Positions 53,546-63,564 of a stretch of 64,000 nucleotides of DNA are shown here, piece by piece. The notes beneath the pieces are model-generated. The model ran no database searches and was not told the DNA's origin. It worked only from the letters and a program-made list of their open reading frames with translations. This DNA comes from Chelatococcus sp. (lineage in GTDB: Bacteria > Pseudomonadota > Alphaproteobacteria > Rhizobiales > Beijerinckiaceae). The position numbers were made by a program, and so were the translations under genes. Every line of letters starts with the position of its first letter. Position 1 is the first letter of the stretch. Location: the NCBI GenBank assembly GCA_003248805.1, contig QFQY01000016.1:1-64000 (forward strand). The letters are read 5' to 3'.

Positions 53546-56500
53546 TCAGTATTCCCACTCGGCCCCGATTCCGACGGCGGCCGAGCCGTCGGCTCCGGTG
53601 TCGGCCTGGAGCTTGAGACGGCGCGTGAGGTCGATTCCGACCGAGACGCCGCTGTCCTCCGGCTTGGCACCGACCTTCACGCCGACGGAGACGTTGTCGC
53701 CGATATAGCGGGATACGCCGACGGTCGGGCCGCCCTGCCCCATCTGGATGTCGAGATTGTCGATGCCGAGCGAACGGCGCAGGCGCTCCAGCGTATCGTC
53801 GCCGCCGCCGCCGGCGAACTGCGCCGCGGTCTGCGCGAGCTGAAGCGCCTGGAACGGCGAGAGCGAGCCCGAGGCGCGGGCGAACAACAGACGGGAGAGC
53901 ACCTCGTCCTGCGGCAGCTCCGGCTGCGAGGTGAAGGCGAAGGAAGGCTGGTCGGCGGGGCCGCTGACGACGATCCGGGCCGTGACCTCGCCCGCGCTGG
54001 TCTCGGCGATGAAGTCGAGATCCGGAATCACGCCGCCGGTGAAAGTCAGGCGTCCGCGGCTGAAATCGAGTCGCTGGCTCAGGACCGTCAGCCGCCCGCG
54101 TCGCAGCTCGAAAGCGCCGTCGAGCCGGGGCGAGGCCAATGTCCCGCCGGCGCGAATCTCCCCGCCCAGCTCGGCGTCGATTCCCCGGCCGCGAACGAAC
54201 ACGCGATTCGGTGCGGAGACGGTGAAGGCCAGCACGGCGTCGAAGGCGGGCGCTGGCCGGCCGCCACGCCCGCGCGCCGCCTCCTGCGCGCGGCGCTGCT
54301 CCGCCAGACGCGCCGCGGCGGTGCCCCGCGCATTCAGATGCTTGATGTCGGGGACCGGGCGGAGCGACGCCGGCAGACGATCCGGCACGCTGACATCGAG
54401 AGAGACGACGTCGATCCGCCCGCCGAGGCGCGGGCGCTGGGCGAGCGGCCCCGACACGTCCAGGGCGAGATTGGCGATCGCGGTGACGAGCCCGCTGGAG
54501 ACGAGCTGGGCACGGGTGCCCTGAATGCGGATATCGCCGGGAAAACCGGCAGCTGGATCGACACGCACCTGCCCGCTCGCCTGCAGCGTACCGCCATTGG
54601 GTGTGCGCGCGACGGCGCGCTCGATGGTCAGCGTCTCGCCATTGGCAGCGATGCGCGCCTCGATGCCGGTGAGCCGGATGCCCTGAAGCGCGTCGCTGAA
54701 GCTGCCGTTGGAGAGGGTGGCGCCGCCCGAAATCCGCGGATTCGCGAGAGAGCCCGTCGCGCGCATGTCCAGAACGGCCGCGCCGGTCAGGCGCTGACCG
54801 CGAGGCGCGAGCATCGGATCCGCGAGGATGGCGTCGAGCCGGCCCCGCAAGGCGAGATCCAGCGCCCCCGAGGCTGAGAGCGGCGCGGTTCCACTCAGCG
54901 TGACATTCGCGCCGCGCCCTGCCTGCAGCGTGGCGTCCAGACTCGTCGCAGCGCCCTTGAACTCGCCCTTCGCCGCGATCTCGACCGGAGGCAGCCCGGC
55001 CTGCCGCGTCTCGGGCGTCACCAGCCGCGCGACCTTCAGGTTCCAGGGACCGGAGAGGGCCTGCGGCGTGCCGCCGACGCGCGCCTCGGCGTTCAGCGTT
55101 CCGGAGAGGTCGAGGCCGGGCACCAGGATCCGGGCCGCCGCAAGCGGAACGTCGCGCGCGTTCAGGCGCAGATCGAGCATATCGCCCACGCGGCCATCGA
55201 GCGTCAGCCGCCCGGCGTCGATGCCGAGCGAGAGCCCGGCGATCTCGACGCCGCCGGACGGGAAGCTCAGCGTGGCCGGGCCGGTCAGGGCGAGACGGCG
55301 ACCGTCCCGGCGGGCGTCGAAGGAGGCGATCTCGAGCCTGAGCGGCTCGGCCGGGACGAGCCGGCCGTCTCCCGCCAGCGAGAAGCCGCGCGCATTCGCA
55401 GTAAGCTTGAAGGCACTGGCCTCGGGCGCTCCCCTGGAATCGAAGCGGATCGCCGTGATCTGCTCTCCCGCCAGGAGAGCCTTGTCGATTCCGATGCCGG
55501 CGTCGAGCTGTGGGCGGCCATAGACGTCCCGCGCCGCGACCTTGGCGTCGAGCCGGTCGATCCTGATGGAGGGGCCGGCGAGGCGCGCGCCGCGGGCGGT
55601 GAGGTCGACATCCTGCCGCCCCTCGGTGACGGAGAGCGCGATATCGGCGTCGAGCTCGCCGGCGAGCTTGCTCAGGGCGAGCGGCGAAAGGTCGTCGAGA
55701 TTGCGCGCGGCCAGCGTCAGGCGGCCGGCGGCGCGGCTGGCGGCGTCCAGCGCGAGGTTGCCGTTCAGCTTGACCGAGCCGATGGTCAGATCGAGCTGCG
55801 ACAGGTTCCAGCCGTCGTCGGGACGGCGCGCGAAGGCGAGCGAGCCGCCCGCCGGCCTGCCGTCGACAAGCCCGTCGAGCGTCACGCGGGAGTCGAGCGC
55901 GCCCTGCAGGTCGCGGATCGTCGCGTCGATCGCCAGTCGCGGGATCGGGCGGCCGAGCGCGGTCGCGTCGGCGACGGCGATGCGGGCCGTGGCATCCAGC
56001 TTGTCGCGCGGACCGGAGAACTGCGCGTTCAGATCACCGCGGCCCGAGAGCCGGGCGTCCGCCCGCTTCAGGTCCGGCATGGACAGCGCCAGCCGCAGGT
56101 CCGATGCCGCCTGACCGATGCTGCCATTGCCGGTGAAGGCGGCATGCTCGCCGGCGAGACGCAGATTCTCGACCGTGATGTCGCCCGCGAGCGCGGAGAC
56201 GCGCCCCGCGAGGGAGAGCTTGCCTGCGAGCAGGCCGTCGAGAACGGCGGTCCCGGTCGAAAGCCGCTCGCCGCCGCCGCCCAGCACGGCGGCGTAGCTG
56301 TTCAGGCGCGGCGTCGCATCGAGCTCGGCGCGAAGGCTCGCCCGCCCAGCGAGCGGCCGCCCGGCCAGCCCGCTCATCCGCGACAGATCGGGCAGGCGCG
56401 CATCGAGCGTACCGAGGACGCGCGCGCGCCCCGCCCTGCCCCGGTAATCGAGTTCGAGCCCGGAGAGCGCGAGCTTCAGCGTCTCGAAATCGGCCGTGCC

Positions 56501-57868
56501 GTCGTCGCGGCCGGTGCCGCGCAGGGTGAAGGTCACACGCTCGCCGACCGCACGCGCCAGCGCCGGATCGGCCAGGGCGATCCCGGAGGCCTCGCCGTCC
56601 GAGACGAGCGCGATGCTGCTGCCGGCCTGACCGAGCGCACCGCTCGGTGTCGCGGTGAAGCCCAGCGCGAGCTTGCCGAGGCGGCCGATAGGCAGGCGGG
56701 CGTCTTCCGCATCCAGCCTGGCGACGATGCGCGGCGCCGAGACGGGACCGTTGACGGTCGCGTCGAAGGCGAGCTTGCCGATCTCCGCGCCCGACGCGAC
56801 GGTGCGCCCTTCCGCGTTCGGGAGCGCCCCGGCGGTGATCCGGAGATCGAGGGCCTGGTCGGCGCCGTAGCGGCCAGCCACGGCGAGCCGCGCCAGCGCC
56901 GAGACCAGCGCGAGATTGCGGATCTCGACACCGCCTCCGTCCGGGAAGCCGACCGAGCCGTCGAGCCGCGTCGAACCCGCAAAGACGGGTGCGACCGGGG
57001 CCGGCATCAGCCCCTCGATCCGCGCATCGAGCGCGAGCGCGAGCTGCCGCTCGGCGCCGGCGCGGGAAAGTGTCGCGGAGCCGTCGGCGCCGATGGTCGG
57101 CCCGGCGACGAATGTCAGGGTGGAGCGGAAGGAATCGAGCGGGCCGTCGCCATTGACGTCGAGCTTCACCGGCGGCTCGCCGGGCAGGCCTGCGATCTTC
57201 GAGATCAGGCCACCTTCCGGCTCGTCGAGCTTGACGGCGAGCTGCAGGCGGGTGCTGTCGGGAACGAAGCCGAGATTGACCGCGAAGGTGCCGCCGGCAT
57301 CGAGCCGCCTCGCATCCAGGCGCAGCTCCAGCCCCTCGCTCGGCGGGCCCAGCGTCGCGGAGCCGTTCGCTCCGAGACGGGCGGCCACGCCCAGAACCGG
57401 TTGGCCGAGCGAGAGCTCGGCGAGCTGGAAGGTGCGCACGATGACCTTGAGCGGCAGCTCGGGCAGGATCGGCTGGTCGTTGGCGGGGGCCGCCGCCGCC
57501 GGCTGCGGCGCGGGGCGACGGAGCAGTTCGAGCCGGCCGATCTCCAGCCTGTCGACGTCGAGCCGGCGCAGCAGCAGGGCGCTGCGCGTCCAGATCAGCC
57601 GGGCACGGTCGAGCCGCAACCAGGCGCCATCGCGGTCGGACAGCACGATGTCGCGGATCGTCACGTCGGAGGAGAGCGCTCCCTCCACCGCGCCGATCGA
57701 GACCTGGCTGGTGTCGCTGGAGAGCGCGCGCGAGATCAGGTCGGCGACGACGCCGCGGTCGGTCTGCGCGTTCTGGGCGAAGCCGCCGAAGCGGGCCGTG
57801 CCGAGGAAGCCGGCCACGACCAGGAGGGCGAACAGCGCGAGACGGGGCAAGGTGAGGAGCCCGCGCAT
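53546..57868 (-). CDS. tamB: Translocation and assembly module subunit TamB
   Basis: TamB is a large inner-membrane-anchored periplasmic protein that, with TamA, assembles outer-membrane proteins or moves phospholipids. The 1440-aa protein has an N-terminal hydrophobic anchor (MRGLLTLPRLALFALLVVAG), a very long beta-rich repeat region and the C-terminal DUF490 domain ending IGAEWEY. The larger open frame to 59908 contains an upstream shadow of tamA in another frame, so ATG 57868 is the start. It overlaps the tamA stop as ATGA. Confidence 0.93.
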   Translation of the reverse strand: MRGLLTLPRLALFALLVVAGFLGTARFGGFAQNAQTDRGVVADLISRALSSDTSQVSIGAVEGALSSDVTIRDIVLSDRDGAWLRLDRARLIWTRSALLLRRLDVDRLEIGRLELLRRPAPQPAAAAPANDQPILPELPLKVIVRTFQLAELSLGQPVLGVAARLGANGSATLGPPSEGLELRLDARRLDAGGTFAVNLGFVPDSTRLQLAVKLDEPEGGLISKIAGLPGEPPVKLDVNGDGPLDSFRSTLTFVAGPTIGADGSATLSRAGAERQLALALDARIEGLMPAPVAPVFAGSTRLDGSVGFPDGGGVEIRNLALVSALARLAVAGRYGADQALDLRITAGALPNAEGRTVASGAEIGKLAFDATVNGPVSAPRIVARLDAEDARLPIGRLGKLALGFTATPSGALGQAGSSIALVSDGEASGIALADPALARAVGERVTFTLRGTGRDDGTADFETLKLALSGLELDYRGRAGRARVLGTLDARLPDLSRMSGLAGRPLAGRASLRAELDATPRLNSYAAVLGGGGERLSTGTAVLDGLLAGKLSLAGRVSALAGDITVENLRLAGEHAAFTGNGSIGQAASDLRLALSMPDLKRADARLSGRGDLNAQFSGPRDKLDATARIAVADATALGRPIPRLAIDATIRDLQGALDSRVTLDGLVDGRPAGGSLAFARRPDDGWNLSQLDLTIGSVKLNGNLALDAASRAAGRLTLAARNLDDLSPLALSKLAGELDADIALSVTEGRQDVDLTARGARLAGPSIRIDRLDAKVAARDVYGRPQLDAGIGIDKALLAGEQITAIRFDSRGAPEASAFKLTANARGFSLAGDGRLVPAEPLRLEIASFDARRDGRRLALTGPATLSFPSGGVEIAGLSLGIDAGRLTLDGRVGDMLDLRLNARDVPLAAARILVPGLDLSGTLNAEARVGGTPQALSGPWNLKVARLVTPETRQAGLPPVEIAAKGEFKGAATSLDATLQAGRGANVTLSGTAPLSASGALDLALRGRLDAILADPMLAPRGQRLTGAAVLDMRATGSLANPRISGGATLSNGSFSDALQGIRLTGIEARIAANGETLTIERAVARTPNGGTLQASGQVRVDPAAGFPGDIRIQGTRAQLVSSGLVTAIANLALDVSGPLAQRPRLGGRIDVVSLDVSVPDRLPASLRPVPDIKHLNARGTAAARLAEQRRAQEAARGRGGRPAPAFDAVLAFTVSAPNRVFVRGRGIDAELGGEIRAGGTLASPRLDGAFELRRGRLTVLSQRLDFSRGRLTFTGGVIPDLDFIAETSAGEVTARIVVSGPADQPSFAFTSQPELPQDEVLSRLLFARASGSLSPFQALQLAQTAAQFAGGGGDDTLERLRRSLGIDNLDIQMGQGGPTVGVSRYIGDNVSVGVKVGAKPEDSGVSVGIDLTRRLKLQADTGADGSAAVGIGAEWEY

Positions 57869-59880
57869 CAGAAGGCCTGCCCGATGCTGACATACAGCGC
57901 CACGGGCTTGTCGCCCTTGCGCGGATTGAGCGGCGCGGCGACGTCGACGCGGATCGGCCCGATGGAGGTGTAGTAGCGCAGGCCGAGGCCCGCCGCCATC
58001 TGCAGCTCCTCCTTGAAATCCGGAAGGCTCGAGGAGAACGCCATGCCAGCGTCGAAGAAGGGCACGACGCCGATGGTGTCGGTGATCTTGATGCGCGCCT
58101 CGGCCGAGGCCTCGAACAGGCTGGCGCCGCCGGTCAACTGGTCGAACGGGCCGAGCGGCGAGAGCGAGCGATAAGCGTAGCCACGCACCGAGCCGCCGCC
58201 GCCGGCATAGAAGCGGCGCGTCGCCGGGATCTGGGCGAGCTTGGCCCCAGCGATGGAGCCGAAGCCGACCCGCCCCGCCAGAACGTAGCGCGCGTCCTCG
58301 TCGAGCGCGTAATAGGCCGAGACCGCGGCCTTGCTCTGGAAGATGCCGACCGTCGAACCGAGGAAGGTCGGATAGGCCGCCACGGAGGCGACCGCCCGCA
58401 CACCCCGCGTCGGGTCGAGCTCGCTGTCGGTGGTGTCGTATTTCAGCGAGAGCGGCACGCCGACGAGCGTGTAGGTGACCTGTCCCAGCACGTCGCTGGT
58501 CTGGCCGCGCTCGACCTCGAGGCCGGCCTGAACCGAGAAGGTCTCGTCGAAGCGCCGGCGGATCGCGGTCGTGACGTTGGCGTAGCGCGCCGTGTAGCCG
58601 CCATAGCGGCTGGTGCCGACGCGCTCGCGCGTCGCAAGACCGTCGACCAGCCAGTCGTAGCGGCTGCCGCCGAGCGCCGGCTTGAGGAAGGAAAACCCGA
58701 ACCGGCCCCCGAGATCGGACTGCTCGAAATCGTCGAATTTGGTGATCTTCGTTCCGTCGATGCGCGGGGCGAGGAAGACGCTGCCCTCCAGACGCAGCCG
58801 CTCGGCGCCGCCGAAGAGATTGCGGTGCTCCCAATAGGTCTTCACCGCCGGACCGTCGATGGTGGAATAGCGCGCGGAGAAGCCGAGGAGCCTCCTGGGC
58901 CTCTCGGTGACGTCGACGAAGATCGGCAGGTTGCCGGCGCCGTCGAGGCGATCGGCCTCGCGGATCCGCACCGAGCCGACGGCGGGGATCGAAGCGACCG
59001 AGCGGCGGGTGTCGGTCAGCGCCTTGGGCGAATAGGGATCGCCCGGCTCGATGTAGATGAAGGACCGGACGACGGCCGGCGGAATCTCGTCGGTCTGGCC
59101 GATGGTCACGTCCCCGAAGCCGGCGACGGGGCCAGGGTCCACGACATAGGTCACGTCCATGAGGCCCGTGGCGTGGTCGACGACCGGCCGGAGCTCGACG
59201 ATCTTCGCGAGCGGGCGCGAGCGGGCCCGCAGATAATCGACGAGGGACGCCTGCGCGGCGCGCAGGGAGGCGGAGGTCGCGGGATCGCCCGACTTCAGGC
59301 GCGAGGCGCGGACCGGGTCCTCGATCGCCCGGCCGCCGGCCGCCCCGCGCTCGACCACCGCGACGTCGCGAAGCGAGAAGACGGGGCCGGGCTTGACCCG
59401 AACGACGATCGGCACGGCATCGCGATTGCGGTGGCTGGCGAGCGCGCGCAGCAGCGCGGCATCGGGCTCCTGCCCGACTTTCAGCGCCACGCCATCGACC
59501 AGCAGGGCGAGCTCGGCATTGAAGTAGCCCTGCGACCAGAGCGCATCGACGAGCGGATCGAGATCGGCCCGCAAGCGCCTTGCCAGCGTGTCGGCGTCGG
59601 GCGGGGCGTCCTGCCGCAGGCGATAGAGCAGCGAGGCGTCCTGCAGAGTCCGCGTCAAGGACTTGGCGTCCGAGGCGTCGCCGAGATCGAAGTCGAGCTT
59701 GTAGGGCAAGGTGGTGGGGCTCGGCGCCGGCGGCTCGTCCTTTTTCCCGAAGAAGCCGAACAGGTCGAGCGACGACAGATCGAAGGCGGCAGCCGGCAAT
59801 GGCTGGAGGCTCAGCACCAACGCGAACGCACAACCACCGTGACGAACATTGCTGCGGATCGCCCTCCGCAAGAACCGCAT
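57868..59880 (-). CDS. tamA: Outer-membrane assembly protein TamA
   Basis: TamA is a BamA-like outer-membrane barrel with POTRA domains. The 670-aa protein has a signal peptide (MRFLRRAIRSNVRHGG with a hydrophobic core), three POTRA-like regions in residues 40-330 (for example GYFNAELALLVDGVALKV), and a C-terminal 16-strand barrel that includes RGVRAVASVAAYPTFLGST and the VRGYAYRS motif. GGAGGGTCG precedes ATG 59880. It is followed directly by tamB, the usual TAM pair. Confidence 0.92.
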   Translation of the reverse strand: MRFLRRAIRSNVRHGGCAFALVLSLQPLPAAAFDLSSLDLFGFFGKKDEPPAPSPTTLPYKLDFDLGDASDAKSLTRTLQDASLLYRLRQDAPPDADTLARRLRADLDPLVDALWSQGYFNAELALLVDGVALKVGQEPDAALLRALASHRNRDAVPIVVRVKPGPVFSLRDVAVVERGAAGGRAIEDPVRASRLKSGDPATSASLRAAQASLVDYLRARSRPLAKIVELRPVVDHATGLMDVTYVVDPGPVAGFGDVTIGQTDEIPPAVVRSFIYIEPGDPYSPKALTDTRRSVASIPAVGSVRIREADRLDGAGNLPIFVDVTERPRRLLGFSARYSTIDGPAVKTYWEHRNLFGGAERLRLEGSVFLAPRIDGTKITKFDDFEQSDLGGRFGFSFLKPALGGSRYDWLVDGLATRERVGTSRYGGYTARYANVTTAIRRRFDETFSVQAGLEVERGQTSDVLGQVTYTLVGVPLSLKYDTTDSELDPTRGVRAVASVAAYPTFLGSTVGIFQSKAAVSAYYALDEDARYVLAGRVGFGSIAGAKLAQIPATRRFYAGGGGSVRGYAYRSLSPLGPFDQLTGGASLFEASAEARIKITDTIGVVPFFDAGMAFSSSLPDFKEELQMAAGLGLRYYTSIGPIRVDVAAPLNPRKGDKPVALYVSIGQAF

Positions 59881-59995
59881 CGACCCTCCAGGCAACACCA
59901 CGCCTCACGCCCCGAATTAAGGTCTAACTGTGTTCCGATGATGATCCGGCCGCAACACGCGGCCGGTCAACGCTCGGTCGGGGCGCAGGTTCCCG

Positions 59996-60751
59996 TCAGC
60001 GAAGCGTCAGGGAGACGCTGGACAGGGGCCTCAGAGCCGCAACCACGTCGCCCTTGCCCGGAGCCAGCACGCCGCCGCACAGGCTGCCGGTCGTGATGAC
60101 CTGGCCGGCGCGCAGCGGGCCCAGCGTATCCTCGCTGCGGTTGGCCCAGGCGAGGACCGGGGCGATCGGATCGCCGTTCGGATGCACGGCGGGCTTGTCG
60201 TAGAGCGCCGTGCCCTCCTGCGCGATGAAGCAGGAGAGGTCGGAGAGCTGATCCAGCGTCTTCGGCGACAGCTCCGGCCCGATCAGGAAACCGCCATGGG
60301 CGAGGGAATCCGCGAGGCGGACCGGGAACGCAATCTCCGCGCGCCAATCGGAGAACCGGCTCTCGACGATCTCGATTCCGAGGAAGACGCGGTCGCAATG
60401 GTCGAGGATCTCGGCTCGGGAATAGGGGCGCCCCGGCCGGACCGGCAGGTCCTGGGACAGGCGCAGGCCCAGCTCGATCTCGATGCGGATATCGGCGCCG
60501 GGAGCGCCTTCGTACTCGTCACCGGGCTCCAGCCACGGTCCGGGCATCGCGGCCGCGACCGGCGTCCCGTCTTCCGCCACGCCGACCTTCCAGCCCTTGG
60601 GCTCGACGCCGAGCGCCCGCGAGATCGCTGCCTGGGCGGCCAGGCCGTCGGCGATGGTGGCCAGCGCGGGCAGCTCGGCGCCCTTGACGAGCGAGCGGCC
60701 GCGATATGCCGCCACGAGGGCCTGGGAGACGGTTTCTGAGCTGGTCGGCAT
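59996..60751 (-). CDS. 2-keto-4-pentenoate hydratase/FAH-family protein
   Basis: A 251-aa protein of the fumarylacetoacetate hydrolase/2-oxopent-4-enoate hydratase (MhpD) superfamily. It has WKVGVAEDGTP near residue 53, IEIELGLRLSQDLP near residue 90 with the metal-binding acidic residues, CDRVFLGIEIVESRFSDW near residue 120, and TTGSLCGGVLAPGKGD near the C-terminus. Enzymes of this group act late in aromatic meta-cleavage pathways. No other such genes are nearby, so the substrate is uncertain. It stands alone next to the tam genes. Confidence 0.85.
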   Translation of the reverse strand: MPTSSETVSQALVAAYRGRSLVKGAELPALATIADGLAAQAAISRALGVEPKGWKVGVAEDGTPVAAAMPGPWLEPGDEYEGAPGADIRIEIELGLRLSQDLPVRPGRPYSRAEILDHCDRVFLGIEIVESRFSDWRAEIAFPVRLADSLAHGGFLIGPELSPKTLDQLSDLSCFIAQEGTALYDKPAVHPNGDPIAPVLAWANRSEDTLGPLRAGQVITTGSLCGGVLAPGKGDVVAALRPLSSVSLTLR

Positions 60752-60975
60752 GGGATTTCCTCTTTGCTGACGACGCCGGTCACCGGCATGGGGACGGAAG
60801 AGCCGCAGGTGCCTCGTCGCTATAGCAGCCGGACGGTTTCGAACAAGCGAACGGCATGGCCTGCCGGTCCGGACGAGCGCGACGTCGCTGCGTGGACGCG
60901 GGAACGGAACCTCGCGGCCGTTTCGCGGTTCCCGAGCATGTGACCGTCCGCTCGGCAGCAGGAGATCGCGCGCCC

Positions 60976-61488
60976 ATGCCTCGACATTTCCGACTCTCGA
61001 TCCGTCTGGGCCTCCTGGCGTGGCTGGGGCTCGTGACCGCCCTCGCTCCGGCGACTGCGGCGCCCTCCGCTCAGGAATTCACGGAAAAGGCGGCGACCGC
61101 CAGCATGTTCGGCGTGGAGTCGGCAACACTCGCCTTGCAGAGAACGGACTCCCCCGCCATCAAGAGCTTCGCCCACAAGCTCGCCGACGATCTTGGGACG
61201 GCAGCCGGCAGCCTGCGACAGATCACCGCGCGCCGCTCCGACATCGCCCTGCCGGACAGGCCGGATGCGAAGCAGCTAGACGTCCTGCGCGACCTCGCCG
61301 CCAAGCCGATCGAGGCGTTCGACCGCGCCTATGTCGAGGCGCAGCGCACGGTCCATCGCGAGACCCTGTCGTTCGTCAAAGACTACATGGAGAACGGCAG
61401 CGATCCGGAACTCAAGGCCTTCGCAGCCAGGGTTCTTCCGGTCCTGCAGGAGCTGGAGCGTAACGCCGGCGAACTGCCCGCCCGCTGA
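60976..61488 (+). CDS. DUF4142 family exported protein
   Basis: A 170-aa exported protein with a signal peptide (MPRHFRLSIRLGLLAWLG core, cleavage near ATAA|PS) and a helical ferritin-like DUF4142 domain: FTEKAATASMFGVESATLALQ near residue 36, IKSFAHKLADDLGTAAGSL near residue 62 and a last helix with AFAARVLPVLQELERNAGEL. Function unknown; related proteins are stress-linked. ATG 60976 is preceded by AGGAG at a rather long distance; the frame is open from 60856. Confidence 0.82.
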   Translation: MPRHFRLSIRLGLLAWLGLVTALAPATAAPSAQEFTEKAATASMFGVESATLALQRTDSPAIKSFAHKLADDLGTAAGSLRQITARRSDIALPDRPDAKQLDVLRDLAAKPIEAFDRAYVEAQRTVHRETLSFVKDYMENGSDPELKAFAARVLPVLQELERNAGELPAR

Positions 61489-61638
61489 TCGGCGGGCCAC
61501 TCGCCCGAGGGGGCCCCGCCGGGAGAGCCGTCCGCCGCGCAGGCGGCCTATCCCGCACCTTTGCATGTCCCTCTCCTTTGACAGAGCGGCCGGCTTGGCC
61601 TCCGGATAGCGAAAACAACCGATCCCGGAGGACGCCCC

Positions 61639-62772
61639 GTGAAGACCCGCGCCGCCCTGCTGCGGGCGAGCCCCGTCGCCGCCCCCTTCGCCGTCAGCCG
61701 TCCGCTCGCGATCGCGGAGGTGGACCTCGCCGCGCCCGGCCCGGGCGAGGTGCTGGTGAAGGTCCATGCGGCGGGCCTCTGCCATTCCGACCTCTCGGTG
61801 ATCGACGGCAACCGGCCGCGCCCGGTGCCGATGGTGCTCGGCCACGAGGCCGCGGGCGAAGTGCTGGAGCCCGGTCCGGGCGTCACCGACCTGAAGCCCG
61901 GCGACCGCGTCGTCATGGTCTTCGTGCCGAGCTGCGGCCATTGCGCGCCCTGTTCGGAGGGCCGCCCCGCGCTCTGCGAGCCGGGAAATGCCGCCAACGG
62001 ACGCGGCGAGATGCTGGCCGGCGGCTTCAGGCTCTCGGTCGACGGCAAGCCCGTCCATCATCACATCGGCGTCTCGGCCTTCGCGGAGCATGCCGTGCTC
62101 TCCCGCCATTCGCTGGTGAAGATCGACGCCGAGATTCCGCATGAGATCGCCGCCCTGTTCGGCTGCGCGGTCCTGACCGGCGTCGGCGCGGTGGTGAACA
62201 CGGCCAGGGTCAGGGCCGGCGAGACGGTGGCGGTGGTCGGGCTCGGCGGGGTAGGGCTGAGCGCGCTCCTGGGCGCGGTCGCCTGCGGAGCCTCGCGGGT
62301 CGTCGCGGTCGACCTTTCGGACGACAAGCTGGCGATGGCGCGGGAGCTCGGCGCGACAGACACCTTCAACGCCGGCAATCCGGACATCGTCGAGGCGATC
62401 AGGGCCGCGACGAAGGGCGGCGTCGACCACGGCCTCGAAATGGCAGGCTCGGTCAAGGCGCTCGACCTCGCCTACCAGATCACCAAGCGCGGCGGCACGA
62501 CGACGACCGCCGGTCTCGCCAACCCGGCTCATTCCCTGTCGCTGGCCCCGGTCCGGCTCGTCGCCGAGGAACGGACCTTGAAGGGCTCCTATGTCGGCTC
62601 CTGCATCCCAATGCGCGACATCCCGCGCTTCATCGAACTCTACCAGCGCGGCAAGCTGCCGGTGGACCGGCTCTGGACCAGCACGAGCGGGCTCGACGGC
62701 ATCAACGAAGGCTTCGACGCGCTGAACGAGGGCCGCACCCTCCGCCATATCATCCAAATGACCGCGGGTTGA
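61639..62772 (+). CDS. Zinc-dependent alcohol dehydrogenase
   Basis: A 377-aa medium-chain dehydrogenase. The catalytic-zinc region GLCHSDLSVIDG near residue 48 and GHEAAGEV near residue 70 are followed by the structural-zinc Cys set CGHCAPCSEGRPALC near residue 97, and the Rossmann motif VGLGGVGLSALLGAVACG near residue 200. The Asp of VDLSDDK suggests NAD. The start is GTG 61639 with CCCGGAGGACG upstream. It is convergent with a methyltransferase gene overlapping its 3' end, and an aldehyde dehydrogenase gene lies beyond, so oxidation of an alcohol to an acid is possible. Confidence 0.9.
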   Translation: MKTRAALLRASPVAAPFAVSRPLAIAEVDLAAPGPGEVLVKVHAAGLCHSDLSVIDGNRPRPVPMVLGHEAAGEVLEPGPGVTDLKPGDRVVMVFVPSCGHCAPCSEGRPALCEPGNAANGRGEMLAGGFRLSVDGKPVHHHIGVSAFAEHAVLSRHSLVKIDAEIPHEIAALFGCAVLTGVGAVVNTARVRAGETVAVVGLGGVGLSALLGAVACGASRVVAVDLSDDKLAMARELGATDTFNAGNPDIVEAIRAATKGGVDHGLEMAGSVKALDLAYQITKRGGTTTTAGLANPAHSLSLAPVRLVAEERTLKGSYVGSCIPMRDIPRFIELYQRGKLPVDRLWTSTSGLDGINEGFDALNEGRTLRHIIQMTAG

Positions 62773-63478
62773 TCGGCGGCGGCCGCTTGATCGGTACCTT
62801 GAGATGGTACAGCCGCAGCGGCTGGCGCAGCAGATAACAGCCTCGGGCATCCCGCTCGGACAGGATCGCGAAGCGCGCCAGCAGCTTCTGCTTTTCGGCA
62901 GGAGCAAGCGGTTCGCGCGACGGGGCCGCCGCCAGCACGCGCGCGAGAAACGCGTCGGCATCGGCGAAAGCCTCGAAACAGTCGTATTCGAGGCGGCGGA
63001 TCTCGCGCAGATGGTCGATCCGCGCCGCCCGCAGGATCGCATCCTGTGCCGCCTGACGGGCGGCTGCCTCGTCGGCGACGAACATCAGGTTGCCGAGGAA
63101 CGAGCCTTCCGAAAGCGGCTCGACGACGAAGACGCTGCCGCCGGCCCCGACCACGCGGGCGGCCTCGGCCAAGGCGGGCAGCATGTCACCCGGCGCCATG
63201 TGGTGCAGGCTGTTCAGGAAGACGGCGATGTGAATGCTCGCATCGGGAAAGGGCAATTGCCGGGCGCTGCCCTTGTGGAAACGGGCTGCAGGCAGCTTCT
63301 GCCGCGCCGCCTCGAGCCCATCCTCGTCGATATCGATGCCGACGACCTGCGCGCCGCGCGCGGCCAGCTCCAGCAGAAGCTGGCCGCGACCGCAGCCGAT
63401 ATCGAGCACGCGCCGCCCGGCCAGCGGCGCGCAGAGTTGCTCGATGATCTCAGAGGTGTCGCCGACGCTTCGATTCAT
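62750..63478 (-). CDS. Class I SAM-dependent methyltransferase
   Basis: A 242-aa methyltransferase with a standard SAM-binding N-terminus: VLDIGCGRGQLLLELA near residue 24, VVGIDIDEDGLEAA near residue 45, then HKGSARQLPFPDASI and VFLNSLHHM. The substrate is not recognisable. The gene is convergent with the alcohol dehydrogenase gene and their coding ends overlap by 23 bp, so neither can have a terminator in between. Confidence 0.85.
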   Translation of the reverse strand: MNRSVGDTSEIIEQLCAPLAGRRVLDIGCGRGQLLLELAARGAQVVGIDIDEDGLEAARQKLPAARFHKGSARQLPFPDASIHIAVFLNSLHHMAPGDMLPALAEAARVVGAGGSVFVVEPLSEGSFLGNLMFVADEAAARQAAQDAILRAARIDHLREIRRLEYDCFEAFADADAFLARVLAAAPSREPLAPAEKQKLLARFAILSERDARGCYLLRQPLRLYHLKVPIKRPPPINPRSFG

Positions 63479-63564
63479 GCCCGAGCGATGCTTACGCTAC
63501 CAATCGGCCAACGCAAGCAGACACTTACCGATCGGCGCGCGCCTTCTACAGCGATTTCCGAGGC

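Noticed and set aside
53546..59908. A single 2120-codon frame covering tamA and tamB.
   Set aside because: The part beyond 57868 is an out-of-frame shadow of tamA; tamB begins at ATG 57868 with its own signal anchor, overlapping the tamA stop.
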